Positions 16,237 through 26,373 of a stretch of 64,000 nt of DNA are shown here, one piece after another; within the stretch, counting starts at the first letter, position 1, and every line of letters starts with the position of its first letter. Made by a program: the position numbers and the translations under genes. This DNA is from DAOMNO01 sp035443885 (GTDB lineage: Bacteria > Planctomycetota > Phycisphaerae > Phycisphaerales > SM1A02): NCBI GenBank assembly GCA_035443885.1, contig DAOMNO010000015.1, forward strand, positions 22,646 to 86,645, given 5' to 3'. Under the pieces are notes generated by a model. The model had not been told where the DNA came from. It was given only the letters and a program-made list of their open reading frames with translations, and did no database searches.

Positions 16237-19197
16237 TCACCCCCAGTTACTGAGCAGAATCAAAAGGTCCTGCACATCGACGACATTGCTTTCGTTGAGG
16301 TCCGCGAGACAATCACTGCCCTTCGGGCAAGGCCCCCACGATGACAGCAGGAACAGCAGGTCAAGCACATCGACGACGCCATCGCAGTTGAAGTCGCCAG
16401 CACGGTTCTGGCCCGTTACCTCAACCTTCGCTCGGTTGGATGTGTACACGATGCGGATGCCATCGCATGGCGTAACCGTCTGGAATTTACCCGTTACCGT
16501 CGTCGCAGTTACAATTTCAAACTCGTCATTGACTTCAAGATCAAGCTCAGGATGGAAATCGAGCATCAGTCGTCCGCCGAGGCTCGCGGTTCCGCTCACC
16601 GCAAGGCGATCGTGCTCCGTGCCGGGCGTTTCGCCGTCGATCTCAATGAACAGCACGCCGTTGGAAGATTGATTGTAGTTGCCGCTGCTGCCGATGACAG
16701 AGAGGATGCCGGGCGAGAAGCCGGGCGAGATGACGCCGCCAGTGTTGTTGACGGGGCCTTCAATCGCGCCTTCACCCTCAACGATACCACCTGTAACCTG
16801 CAACGAGGCCAGCCCAGCAAAGTCCACATGCAGCCCGGTGCCTGCGGGTATCTCCATCACGCCGCCGGCCTGCGTGAGCACTCGCCCGAATCGCTGCACA
16901 CCCGCTTCCAGCTTGAAGAGCGCGTGGTTCGTGAAGGGGACGTTGTATGTACCCGCGGATGTGTTTTCGTTCGTACGACGGAACGTGCCATAGTTGACGA
17001 TGTGGTTGAGCGCGGCATCAACGCCGCTCGGCACTGCAAAGCCGCCGACACCTGATTGCCGAAGTTCGCCGCCGGGCTGAACAACCATTGTGCCGGGCAA
17101 ACCTGTGATGCCAAGCAGCGTGCCGATGTTGAGCGTCTGCGCATTGTTGAAGACGCCCTCAACGTGCATCGTGCCCGCGAAGGTGACTGCGGTGGAGCCT
17201 GTTCGCGAGAGCGTCTGCCCCTTGGCCACCGTCATGACGCCACCAACGGAGATCGTTCCGCCACCGATGGCGCCATTGCCGTTGTGGTCGAAATCGCCGT
17301 CAACTCGCAGGATTCCCGTGCCGGATGTTTTTGTGAATGTTCCATCCAGCACCAAGTCGCCTGCAAAGTGCACGTCGCCCTCTGAGGTTGCATGGCTCAC
17401 GATCAGGTTGCCTGGTATGTGCATGTTCTGCAGGAAGGTAACCCCGGTGCCGATGGTTACATTGCCGCCGACTGTGAGTTGGTCGTCGAACATCTGGCCA
17501 GGCGGGTTATTGATGTTGAGTTGACCGTTGGAGACGATTGTTGAGCCTGTTTCATGGATGAACGTGGTTGCTGATGATCCTGCAAAGGTCAGTGTAGAAG
17601 CTGCGTCCGCGTTGATGCTACCCGCATTCAAGCCACCGCCGTGAATGTTGAGCGCGGCTCCGGTGATAACCACATTGCCTTCGTTTTCAAACTCTCTCTG
17701 ATTGATCTGAACGGTTCCGCCCTCAAGCAGCATGTCACCCTCGTTGATGAATCCCGTATGGGAGACTTGGCTCAGTTGCGCGCCGATCTTGCGATACACG
17801 CCTTCATTGATGAAGTAGTTGTCAACGCCGATGAACCCGCTGATACCGCCCTGCTGCTGAATGAACTCGCCACCGGGTTTGTTGATGAAGATGCCGGGCA
17901 GTGTTGTGTTGCCGAGCGTCATGACGCCTCCCGCGCCGGAATTGTTGGTAACGACGCCGTAGTTCTCCATTACGCCGATGAACGCTTTGCTCGAAGCCGC
18001 CGTCAGCGTAACGGTGGCGTTCTCGTCGATCGTCGCCATGCCGTGCACACGGAGTGACTGACCGGACCAGTTCCAATGTGCGTTGATGTCCAGATCGCCA
18101 TGCACAACGATGGTGCCACCCGCAAAGGTAAACGTGTCGTTCATCACCGCATCGCCGAGAAAGACCACTGTCTTGGCTCCCGTGGGAAGATTGACCGTAT
18201 TACTGAAGGTGCGATCGGTGGTGAACGTTACGGTTGTGCTGCCGGAGCCATTGAGAACGATCGGGCCACTTGTCATCAGTTGGTTGCCGATCTCCTGCGT
18301 GGCCTGCAGCTCAATCGTTCCTACAGCGACGATAGAAGATTTTGGTGCGTGAACGAAGACATCCGTTGTGCCGCCAAGCCGTAGTGTCGAAGCGGGGTTC
18401 GTCATTTCGATGAACCCTGCATTCGATCCGCCAGCGGTCAGGTTGAGCGTCCCGCCGGTAATCTGCACAGTGCCTTCGTTGTGGAATGGCACACCGACGC
18501 CAGTCGATCCGGTTGAAGACCGCACCACGAGTCCTTCATTGACAAATGCGTGGGTTGTCGGGTTGGGGCCGAGCACAAGGAAGCCGCCGGTCCAGTTCCA
18601 AACTCCGCCGCTCAAGTTCTCGACAATGCCTGGATCACCGGCTGGCATGCCAAGCGTGAGCGTATTGCCTGTTTGTGTAATCGTGCCGTAGTTGCGCAGC
18701 ACGCCGCCGATTCTTACGCCGGATGTGCCGGAGATCGTGGCATTCACACCCGGCTGAATGATCACGTCATTCCCAGCAAAGATCGTGCCGCCTGTCCAGC
18801 TCATCGCGCCATGAACGCTCAACGTACCGCCAAGCGTGAGTGATCCCGCGCTCATGGTGAACGTTTGTGAAACAATAACATCACCCGCGACGGTCATTGT
18901 GCCGGTGGCTTGGCTAATGCGGAAACTGCCCGTTACATTGATGCTGGCGACCTGCGTTCCAGCCGGGCCGTCGAAGTTCACTTCACCGCCTGTAACAATC
19001 ACAACGTCATCCGTCGGTCCGGGCAGGTTCGGGTTGGAATCCCAGTTCGCGGGGTTGCTCCAAAGACTGTCGCCACCGCCGCCTGTCCATGTCACAGTTC
19101 CCGCATGAACCTGATTTGCAGAAGCAGCCAGCGCGCAAGCCGCGAAAAGCCCGGCTGCCCAGCGTGTGAAAATTAGACTTTGGATGAATGTCGTCAT
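16237..19197 (-). CDS. large exported beta-strand-repeat protein with dockerin-like tail
   Basis: This 986-residue protein has a signal peptide (MTTFIQSLIFTRWAAGLFAACALAASANQVHA), then TVTWTGGGGDSLWSNPANWDS, the start seen in planctomycete and autotransporter-like beta-helix proteins. More than 700 residues of short Gly/Thr/Asn-rich strands follow, with recurring phrases such as GNVTIGTG, FVNEGLVVRS, HNEGTVQITGG and LTLGGTLSVHG. These suggest a long beta-solenoid. Near 880 a final strand domain (GVLFIEIDGETPGTEHDRLAVSG) resembles the end of such passenger proteins. The C-terminus has two dockerin-like motifs (GDFNCDGVVDVLDLLFLLSSWG and ADLNESNVVDVQDLLILLSNWG) and stops right after NWG. GAGGA precedes the ATG. 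A surface-structural or adhesive role is inferred. Confidence 0.82.
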   Translation of the reverse strand: MTTFIQSLIFTRWAAGLFAACALAASANQVHAGTVTWTGGGGDSLWSNPANWDSNPNLPGPTDDVVIVTGGEVNFDGPAGTQVASINVTGSFRISQATGTMTVAGDVIVSQTFTMSAGSLTLGGTLSVHGAMSWTGGTIFAGNDVIIQPGVNATISGTSGVRIGGVLRNYGTITQTGNTLTLGMPAGDPGIVENLSGGVWNWTGGFLVLGPNPTTHAFVNEGLVVRSSTGSTGVGVPFHNEGTVQITGGTLNLTAGGSNAGFIEMTNPASTLRLGGTTDVFVHAPKSSIVAVGTIELQATQEIGNQLMTSGPIVLNGSGSTTVTFTTDRTFSNTVNLPTGAKTVVFLGDAVMNDTFTFAGGTIVVHGDLDINAHWNWSGQSLRVHGMATIDENATVTLTAASSKAFIGVMENYGVVTNNSGAGGVMTLGNTTLPGIFINKPGGEFIQQQGGISGFIGVDNYFINEGVYRKIGAQLSQVSHTGFINEGDMLLEGGTVQINQREFENEGNVVITGAALNIHGGGLNAGSINADAASTLTFAGSSATTFIHETGSTIVSNGQLNINNPPGQMFDDQLTVGGNVTIGTGVTFLQNMHIPGNLIVSHATSEGDVHFAGDLVLDGTFTKTSGTGILRVDGDFDHNGNGAIGGGTISVGGVMTVAKGQTLSRTGSTAVTFAGTMHVEGVFNNAQTLNIGTLLGITGLPGTMVVQPGGELRQSGVGGFAVPSGVDAALNHIVNYGTFRRTNENTSAGTYNVPFTNHALFKLEAGVQRFGRVLTQAGGVMEIPAGTGLHVDFAGLASLQVTGGIVEGEGAIEGPVNNTGGVISPGFSPGILSVIGSSGNYNQSSNGVLFIEIDGETPGTEHDRLAVSGTASLGGRLMLDFHPELDLEVNDEFEIVTATTVTGKFQTVTPCDGIRIVYTSNRAKVEVTGQNRAGDFNCDGVVDVLDLLFLLSSWGPCPKGSDCLADLNESNVVDVQDLLILLSNWG

Positions 19198-19456
19198 GGG
19201 TTGATCCTCGTGATTCGGGTGGCTTTGCTCTCGGTTTTCTCTCGTCCCTGAGCCGGGAAAAGCCGCTCTGGGAACCTGCCTCTACCCCCACAAGCGCAAA
19301 GCACCAGCCTGACCCACAAACTTTGCGGGAAATAAAATCGCCGCTCAGCATCAAAAATGGGGCCTGCGGCGTCACGAGTGCGGTTTTTGTTTGTCGATCG
19401 CGAATTGCGCAGCGATAATGCTTGCAGCGGCCCCTTGACGCGGCCCGGAGAAGGAC

Positions 19457-19999
19457 GTGACCGACCGCATCGCCCCCAACCACGGACAAGACCCCGCTGA
19501 ATTGCTCGCGGTCGTGTATGACGAGCTTCGGCGGCAGGCCGCGTCATACCTCGAGCGCGAACGTGTTGGACACACGCTGCAACCCACCGCACTGGTGCAT
19601 GAGGCGTACATGAAGCTGACCCAAAGCGGCAATGTCCACTTCAGAGATTCCGCTCACTTTCGGGCGATGGCGGCTCAATCCATGCGGCAGGTGCTGGTGG
19701 ATTATGCTCGCAAGCGGCATGCTTCCAAGCGCGGCGGCGATGCCATGCGCCTCGCGCTCGACGACCAGACGCCCTCAATCCGTACAGATGACGGCGTAGA
19801 TGTGCTCGCGCTCCACGAGGCATTGGACCAGCTTTCCGCGCTGGACAATCGCAAGGCACGGATTGTGGAACTGCGTTTCTTCGGTGGGCTGACATGTCAT
19901 CAAGTCGCCGAGACGCTTGACGTGTCGTATCGAACGGTTGAATCGGACTGGTTTATGGCGCGTGCGTGGCTTCGCTCGCAGTTGTCGGGAGTCGCATGA
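19457..19999 (+). CDS. ECF RNA polymerase sigma factor (TIGR02999-like)
   Basis: This 180-residue sigma-70 family factor has region 2 (ELLAVVYDELRRQAASYLERER, HTLQPTALVHEAYMKL, HFRAMAAQSMRQVLVDYARKRHA) and region 4 with a helix-turn-helix (ARIVELRFFGGLTCHQVAETLDVSYRTVESDWFMARAWL). The HTLQPTALVHEA signature marks the subfamily expanded in Planctomycetota and Acidobacteria. The GTG start at 19457 has GGAGAAGGA just upstream. No anti-sigma factor is present. Instead the gene abuts a Ser/Thr kinase gene whose GTG follows its TGA directly, so the kinase is the likely regulator of this sigma factor. The target promoters are unknown. Confidence 0.93.
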   Translation: MTDRIAPNHGQDPAELLAVVYDELRRQAASYLERERVGHTLQPTALVHEAYMKLTQSGNVHFRDSAHFRAMAAQSMRQVLVDYARKRHASKRGGDAMRLALDDQTPSIRTDDGVDVLALHEALDQLSALDNRKARIVELRFFGGLTCHQVAETLDVSYRTVESDWFMARAWLRSQLSGVA

Positions 20000-22894
20000 G
20001 TGGATGCTTCTCGATTCCAGCAGTTGAGCCGCTGCTTTGAAGAGGCGAGGGTTCTCCCGCCTGATAAGCAATCCAGCTATCTGACCGCCATCGACGCGAG
20101 TGATCCTGAACTTGCCAGCTCCCTTCGCAAACTGCTGACTGCCCATGCGCAGCCTGGCCAGGGCTTTGCTGACGCCCGGCTGGCTCTTCCTCCCGAACTC
20201 CTGGATACCTCTGCATCACCGTCTCCCGACGAGGCCATACCCCATCCTGAACAGATCGATCGCTATCGCATCATCCGCGTGCTCGGTGAAGGTGGGATGG
20301 GAACGGTGTATCTCGCTGAGCAAACCGAGCCTGTTCAACGTGAAGTCGCACTCAAGCTCATCAAGCCCGGCATGGATTCGCGCTCAATCGTAGCCCGCTT
20401 CGAGGCGGAGCGGCAAACACTCGCCATGATGGAGCATCCCGGGATCGTGAAGATTCTCGATGGCGGAGTAACCGAGCGAGGTCTTCCGTACTTCGTGATG
20501 GAGTACGTCAAAGGCGAATCAATCACTGAGTATTGCGATCGCCTGCGGCTCACCGTGCCGCAGCGCGTCAAGCTATTCATCAAAGTATGCGAGATCGTGC
20601 AGCACGCACACATGAAAGGCGTGATTCACCGCGATCTGAAGCCGTCGAACATTCTCGTCGAACAACATTCCAGCGGCGCGTTGCCTCGCATCATCGACTT
20701 CGGAATCGCAAGAGCAATTCATGCAACCAATGACGACACGCATCGACTGACAATCGCGGGCACGCTCATCGGTACACCCGCTTACATGAGTCCTGAACAG
20801 GCGGCGAACCGTGAGGAGCTGGTCGATACACGCAGCGATGTCTATTCGCTCGGTGCAATTCTTTACGAACTGCTGACCGGCGACACCCCGATCGATCGGA
20901 ACACGCTGCGAACGTCATCGCTGGCAGATCTGCAACGCATGATTCGCGAGATTGATGCGGTCAAGCCGTCATCGCGGCTGGCACGGCTGGCAATATCGGA
21001 TGCTGATCGTTATGCGCAGCATCGCGGCACAGAGCGGCACGCACTTCGGCGAAGAGTGCGAGGCGAGCTTGAGTGGATCGTGATGAAATGCCTGGAGAAG
21101 GACCGGGATCGACGATATGAGTCCGCAGGCCTCTTGGCAACCGACCTTCGTCACGCGCTCTCGCACCAGCCCGTGCTCGCCGGACCGCCAAGTGCGTGGT
21201 ATCGCCTGCGCAAGTTTGCCATTCGCAATCAGGCGGCCGCAGCGTCCGCCGCGGTCGTCGCGATGACGCTCATCGTCACCAGTGCGGTCTCAGTGCGATA
21301 CGCGATACGCGAAGCTGAGCAGCGTGTTCTTGCCGAACAACGTGAGGCTCAGCTCAGCCAGATTCTGGCTTTCCAGACAGACATGTTCGACACGTTGGAC
21401 ATTGAAGCAATGGGGCGAACCATGCACGATCGTCTGGAAGAGAAACTGCGAGAGAATCTCGCTGCAGACGAATTGGACAAAAAGCAGACTGCCCTCGCCG
21501 TCGCAACATTCGACCGGATGTGGCGAGGCGTCTCGCCGACCGACCTTGCCCGAGAAGTTTTCGACGAGCACATGCTTCGACGCGCATCACTCGCCCTGGA
21601 AGCGCAGTTCCTCGATCAACCTCTCGTTGAAGCGTCGCTTCGGCATTCTCTGTCAATCATCTACGGCAACATCGGCGTTTATCAGCCCGGCGCGGAGCAC
21701 ATTCGCCGCGCCTACGAGCTTCGGAACCAGACGCTCGGCCCTGCCCATCCGGATACATTGCGATCACTTCATCATCTCGGCGCATCACTTGAGCTGCGCG
21801 AACAGTTCGCCGAGGCGGAACCGATGTATCGTGCAGCCTATCTGGGCCTGCGAGAAGCGATCGGCGATCGACACATCGACACCCGCCATGCACTGACCGG
21901 GATCGTGCGAACGTTGCGCATTCAGCAGCGATACGACGACGCCGAAGCTGAAATCCAACAAGCCCTCGTACGTCTCGGCGAATCTGATTCTCTTGAAGAC
22001 GCTGCTGATGCTGACTTGTTGAGTGAACAGGCACGGCTTGCACTGCATCGCGGCGACCTTGACACGGCCGAGCAGTTGATGCAGCGGACATACGAAATCA
22101 GAACTCGTGTGTTCGGTCGCGACCGGAACCACACGCTAACGGCACTCAACGATCTCGGCATCATCCGAATGCGAATGGGCCGGCTTGAAGACGCGCAGCG
22201 CGACCTCAGCGAAGTCGTTGCGCAACGAGAGATGCTTCTTGGAAGGCACCACCCGCACACGATGATCGCCATGAATAATCTTGCCGTTGTTCACCGCAGG
22301 CTCGGACGGCTGGATGACGCCGAAGCGAGCTATCGCGCGTTGCTCGAGGCGCGCCGCCGCGTTTCGGGTGAAGATCATTCGTCCACCCTCGCGCTGGAAC
22401 TGAATCTGGGCGTTCTTCTGCAATCGCAAGGCAGGCTGGACGAAGCCGAGCCACTGGTGAAAAATGTTTACGAGCGACGCTTTGCTCAGTTCGGACCCGA
22501 TTCACTTGAAACACTTGCAGCCCTGAACGTTCTGGGCGGTCTCAGGCAACTCCAAGGCAATCTTGCCGAGGCGGAAGCGGCCTACAGCGCTGTGCATGAC
22601 GGCCGCAGAACCGCACTGGGCATGCACCATCGCGACACATTTGCTGCATTCCGCAATCTGTTTTACGTTCGTCTAAATCAAAGCCATTTCACCACTGCGG
22701 AAGCGCAGCTTCAAGATCATCATGATGCAATGTCTGACGAGTTCGGCGGCGAACATGCACATGTGCGAGATCTCGCGGAACTGGCTACGCGACTTTACAC
22801 GTTGTGGCATGAAGCCGAGCCGGAGCACGGCCACGACCAGCGAATGCAGGCATGGCAAGAGAAACTCGCTGCATCCGGTTCCGCTGAGCCATGA
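20000..22894 (+). CDS. Ser/Thr protein kinase with TPR domain (kinase 2)
   Basis: This 964-residue protein starts with a helical domain (about 1-50, SRFQQLSRCFEEARVLPPDKQSSYL) typical of sigma-linked kinases of this phylum. The kinase domain at about 88-390 is complete: LGEGGMGTVYLAE, Lys119, HRDLKPSN (Asp212), DFG (233-235), YMSPEQAAN. One transmembrane helix (AAAASAAVVAMTLIVTSAVSV) is followed by about 500 residues of kinesin-light-chain-type TPRs (LGPAHPDTLRSLHHLGASL and LGRHHPHTMIAMNNLAVVHRR). The GTG start is directly after the TGA of the sigma gene, so translation is probably coupled. The kinase domain is close to kinase 1 (both read VALK-IKPGMDSRS), which points to recent duplication. 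Confidence 0.92.
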   Translation: MDASRFQQLSRCFEEARVLPPDKQSSYLTAIDASDPELASSLRKLLTAHAQPGQGFADARLALPPELLDTSASPSPDEAIPHPEQIDRYRIIRVLGEGGMGTVYLAEQTEPVQREVALKLIKPGMDSRSIVARFEAERQTLAMMEHPGIVKILDGGVTERGLPYFVMEYVKGESITEYCDRLRLTVPQRVKLFIKVCEIVQHAHMKGVIHRDLKPSNILVEQHSSGALPRIIDFGIARAIHATNDDTHRLTIAGTLIGTPAYMSPEQAANREELVDTRSDVYSLGAILYELLTGDTPIDRNTLRTSSLADLQRMIREIDAVKPSSRLARLAISDADRYAQHRGTERHALRRRVRGELEWIVMKCLEKDRDRRYESAGLLATDLRHALSHQPVLAGPPSAWYRLRKFAIRNQAAAASAAVVAMTLIVTSAVSVRYAIREAEQRVLAEQREAQLSQILAFQTDMFDTLDIEAMGRTMHDRLEEKLRENLAADELDKKQTALAVATFDRMWRGVSPTDLAREVFDEHMLRRASLALEAQFLDQPLVEASLRHSLSIIYGNIGVYQPGAEHIRRAYELRNQTLGPAHPDTLRSLHHLGASLELREQFAEAEPMYRAAYLGLREAIGDRHIDTRHALTGIVRTLRIQQRYDDAEAEIQQALVRLGESDSLEDAADADLLSEQARLALHRGDLDTAEQLMQRTYEIRTRVFGRDRNHTLTALNDLGIIRMRMGRLEDAQRDLSEVVAQREMLLGRHHPHTMIAMNNLAVVHRRLGRLDDAEASYRALLEARRRVSGEDHSSTLALELNLGVLLQSQGRLDEAEPLVKNVYERRFAQFGPDSLETLAALNVLGGLRQLQGNLAEAEAAYSAVHDGRRTALGMHHRDTFAAFRNLFYVRLNQSHFTTAEAQLQDHHDAMSDEFGGEHAHVRDLAELATRLYTLWHEAEPEHGHDQRMQAWQEKLAASGSAEP

Positions 22895-22923
22895 AGCAGC
22901 AAAGACGCGCAGTCAAGGCGACT

Positions 22924-25900
22924 TTAGCGTGATATCGCTCGCCGCGCATGCCACCATCGCACGGTTCCGTCGTCGTTCGCGGAGAGCAACGTGTTGCCGT
23001 CTGCACTGAAGCTGAGATGCGTTACGCTCATTGTGTGCCCTGTCAGCGTAAGCAGCTCTTCGTTTGTGCGTCCGTCCCAAACTCTCACGACATTGTCAAA
23101 ACCGCCAGTGGCAATACGCGAGCCATCAGGATTGACCGCCAGCGAGTAGATCGCGCCGTAATGCCCTTTAAGTTCACCTTCGAGCGCAAAGGACTCGAGA
23201 TTCCAGATACGGGCAAAACCGTCTTCGCTTGCTGTTACGCACGATTGACCGTCGTTGAGCAACACGATCTGATACACGGTGGTGTCATGTGCCTGATGCC
23301 TGGCAAGCAGCGTCTGCTGTCTCACGCTCCACCGTTGAAGTTGACCTCGCTCATCGCACAACAGAATGTGATCGTCATCAATCCATTGCAGACCGAGTAC
23401 TGCTGATAATCCCTCACCCAGCGTACCAATATGCGCACCAGTATCGCTCTCAAAGAGGCGCACAAACCCATCGCGGCTACCTACCGCGAGTATGCGCCGA
23501 GTCGGGCTGAGTTCACAGTGCGTCGGCGGCTCATCCAACACTGTCGATTGCCACAGGAGTGAACCGCTTGCACTGTCGTAGCATCGGACATGCCGGTCGT
23601 GGCTTGAGACGAACAGTCGATCATCACTGCCGAAAGTCAGGCCGTGCATCACAACGCCAATGTCTGCTTCCGTCCACAGTTCGCGGCGGGTCACCGCGTC
23701 AATCACCTTGAACCCCTGCGCACGGGGCGCGACCGCTGTGCGTGTGCCGCTTTCGTTCATCGCCACAGCCACAACTGATCGACCGAGCCTCATCCGATCG
23801 CGAAGCCCCGCAGCGTCTTCAATCTCCCACCATCGCAGCTCGCCGCCTCGACAGTGCGAAATCAACTGACCATTCGCGACATTGATGCCGAGTTCCAAAA
23901 TCGTCCATTCGTGTCCCATCAACTGGCCGACACGTTCATACGTCTCCGTGTCTGTAATCTGTATGCTTGAATCCGTGCCACCGGAGAGCAGGTAGCGGCC
24001 ATCGAGCGAATACGCCAACGCGAGAATCTTGTTCTCGTGCGGCTGCAATGCAACCACGCGATCACCTGTAGCGACGTTCCACACATACACCATGCTGTCA
24101 TTACCCGCTGACGCGACATGAATGCCGTTCGGATGGAACGAAAACGATCGGACTGCCTGCGAGTGGCCACTACGAGACCATAGCCGCTCACCGGTGGCTC
24201 CATCGAACATCAGCACCTGACCATCCAGCCCGCCTGCGATGAGAACGGAGCCATCGGAACTCCATTGCATGGTGTGCAGGACTGGCACATCTGTTGCGCG
24301 CCACAGCGATCGCATCGACTGCTGCGCATCAAAGACGGCTGCTTCAGACCCCACCACCGCCAATCGCTGCCCTGCACGATCAAATGAAGCTGTGCGGATG
24401 TGGCTGACATCCAGTTGAATGACCGCCCGTGCGCGACATGTTGCAAGATCGACAATCTCGACTTCACCCGCTGCGCCGATGGCGGCCATTGTTCCTTCAG
24501 GGTTGATTGCAATCCACGTTTCCAATCCCGTGCGCGTGCAGGATGCCAGCTCCTCGCCTGTTGTCAGGTTCCACACGCGCACCGGGCCTGTTTGGCTCAT
24601 CGTTACCGCTACTGGCGCTGCAGTGGCAACAGCCATGCGAGAGTTGGAGGGAATATGCGCTGTGACTTCGCGAAAACTCGTGTTCGTCAAACCCTGCAGA
24701 TAACGCCACTCCCACTGGCGCAGGTCTTCCGGAGCAGAGTCCAGCAGTTTCCTCATGCGACCAAGGCTTTTATTCAGATACGCCGCGTGTGCAAACCCGA
24801 TTGTGCTTCGGTACAGCGACTCCCTTAAGGACTCGGCTTCGCGATTGGCGCGATCTTCCGCTTCTTCGGCCAGCACAAGCGCATATTCTGCTGCACGATT
24901 CGCCGCGCGTTCTCGCGCACGCTGAATGAACCCATACAAAGCAGCGGCGGTCAAAATGACGCATGCTGCAAGTCCCAGTGCGACGCCCGCGCGATACTGG
25001 CGCACCTGTCTTCGCAGGCCATGAATGGCTGATTCCTGGCGAGCCAGAACAGGCCGACCATCAAGAAATCGGCGCATGTCTTCCGCCAGTTCCGCTGCGG
25101 AGCGATATCGCTGAGTGCGATCCTTTGCCATCGCAGTTTTAACGATGAGATCAAGATCGCCTCGCAGAAGTCGATCGTACTCGCCAAGCGACTTCGGCTC
25201 CTCTTCGCGAATTACCTGCGCCGCACGAGGCAGCGAGCAGCGTGTCAGATCGTGAGGCAGCGTGCCGGTGAGCAACTGATACAAAATCACGCCGAGCGCG
25301 TAAATGTCCGTTCCATGATCGACTCCGCTCGGATCGCCCAGCACCTGCTCCGGACTCATATACGCCAGCGTACCTACGAGCTGCCCCGGAATCGTGTGCA
25401 TCGTGGTCAGCGTGGGGTCGCTTTCCGTCTGAGCAACACCGAAGTCAAGAATCTTCGGCTCACCGATCTCATTCACAAGGATGTTGGACGGCTTGAGGTC
25501 GCGGTGAATCACGCCGCGCTGGTGAGCGTGATGAACCGCATCACATACTTTGCAGAGCAACGCGAGCTTGTCGCGCACGGACAACATGTGCACCTTCGCA
25601 TGTTCTGTCAGCGGCAACCCGTTGATGAACTCCATCGCGAAGAACGCCTGATCCAGACGAGTTTCGTCGGCTGCGCCCGCATCGTAAATCTGTGCGATGT
25701 TGGGGTGCTGTAATCGGCCGAGCACATGAGCTTCGTATTCAAATCGCTTGAGCGTGTCCCGTGACGCAATGCCGGGACGAATCGCCTTCAGCGCAACCGT
25801 TCGCCGTGGACGCAGCTGCTCGGCTTCATACACCACTCCCATGCCGCCTTCCCCGATCTTGCGGAGAATGCGATAACGCCCCTGCAACACAGGAACGCCC

Positions 25901-26190
25901 TGCGCACTCATAGTGTTGGCAAAGGCTCCATCAGCCGACGTAACGCTCGATCCACTACCGCGAGATTCTTCCTGCAAGGCAATCTGCTCGGCCAGCATGT
26001 ACATGCCCTCGCCGCGACCGCCGAAGCTCGCTTCCGGTGCAGCATCCAAGGCCAACATGCGCTCCACCTGATGGCGCAAGTCGGCATCGCCCTCGGCAGC
26101 TTGGTCCAGATAGACCCCCCGTTGGGAATCAGGCAAAGCCAAGGCCTCGCCGAAAATGTGCATCACCCTGTGAAAACGATCGGATTCCAT
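22924..26190 (-). CDS. Ser/Thr protein kinase with WD40 propeller (kinase 3)
   Basis: This 1088-residue kinase has the same N-terminal helical domain as kinase 2 (DRFHRVMHIFGEALALPDSQRGVYL), then a complete catalytic domain at about 105-370: KIGEGGMGVVYEAE, Lys135, HRDLKPSN (Asp231), DFG (249-251), MSPEQ. A transmembrane helix (AGVALGLAACVILTAAALYGF), a short coiled region and about 550 residues of WD40 repeats follow (VRSFSFHPNGIHVASAGNDSMVYVWNVATGD; GRYLLSGGTDSSIQITD; SVTHLSFSADGNTLLSANDDGTVRWW), enough for one or two propellers. An in-frame GTG at 26211 is an alternative start; TACAAT lies 11 bases before it, as for kinase 1. The ATG at 26190 matches the family start. A sigma gene lies upstream on the same strand beyond an opposing globin gene. 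Confidence 0.92.
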   Translation of the reverse strand: MESDRFHRVMHIFGEALALPDSQRGVYLDQAAEGDADLRHQVERMLALDAAPEASFGGRGEGMYMLAEQIALQEESRGSGSSVTSADGAFANTMSAQGVPVLQGRYRILRKIGEGGMGVVYEAEQLRPRRTVALKAIRPGIASRDTLKRFEYEAHVLGRLQHPNIAQIYDAGAADETRLDQAFFAMEFINGLPLTEHAKVHMLSVRDKLALLCKVCDAVHHAHQRGVIHRDLKPSNILVNEIGEPKILDFGVAQTESDPTLTTMHTIPGQLVGTLAYMSPEQVLGDPSGVDHGTDIYALGVILYQLLTGTLPHDLTRCSLPRAAQVIREEEPKSLGEYDRLLRGDLDLIVKTAMAKDRTQRYRSAAELAEDMRRFLDGRPVLARQESAIHGLRRQVRQYRAGVALGLAACVILTAAALYGFIQRARERAANRAAEYALVLAEEAEDRANREAESLRESLYRSTIGFAHAAYLNKSLGRMRKLLDSAPEDLRQWEWRYLQGLTNTSFREVTAHIPSNSRMAVATAAPVAVTMSQTGPVRVWNLTTGEELASCTRTGLETWIAINPEGTMAAIGAAGEVEIVDLATCRARAVIQLDVSHIRTASFDRAGQRLAVVGSEAAVFDAQQSMRSLWRATDVPVLHTMQWSSDGSVLIAGGLDGQVLMFDGATGERLWSRSGHSQAVRSFSFHPNGIHVASAGNDSMVYVWNVATGDRVVALQPHENKILALAYSLDGRYLLSGGTDSSIQITDTETYERVGQLMGHEWTILELGINVANGQLISHCRGGELRWWEIEDAAGLRDRMRLGRSVVAVAMNESGTRTAVAPRAQGFKVIDAVTRRELWTEADIGVVMHGLTFGSDDRLFVSSHDRHVRCYDSASGSLLWQSTVLDEPPTHCELSPTRRILAVGSRDGFVRLFESDTGAHIGTLGEGLSAVLGLQWIDDDHILLCDERGQLQRWSVRQQTLLARHQAHDTTVYQIVLLNDGQSCVTASEDGFARIWNLESFALEGELKGHYGAIYSLAVNPDGSRIATGGFDNVVRVWDGRTNEELLTLTGHTMSVTHLSFSADGNTLLSANDDGTVRWWHARRAISR

Positions 26191-26373
26191 TCGCTGTTTC
26201 AGTTCCGGCACTCTTCAGCCGCATTGTAACGGCGAGCGGGTGCTGTTCGCTTCACTTTCTGCACATCCCACGAGGGATCATCGCGGCTGAGCGGACATCA
26301 AAAAAATGTTGCGGAATCATGACGCGGCCAAGGGTCAGGTTGAGGGATTGCGTTATCGTTGTGGAGACTTCCC

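Noticed and set aside
16237..19197. CRISPR or tandem-repeat array suspected from the repetitive look
   Set aside because: The repeats are degenerate protein-level beta-strand units of differing length; no constant direct repeats with spacers were seen.
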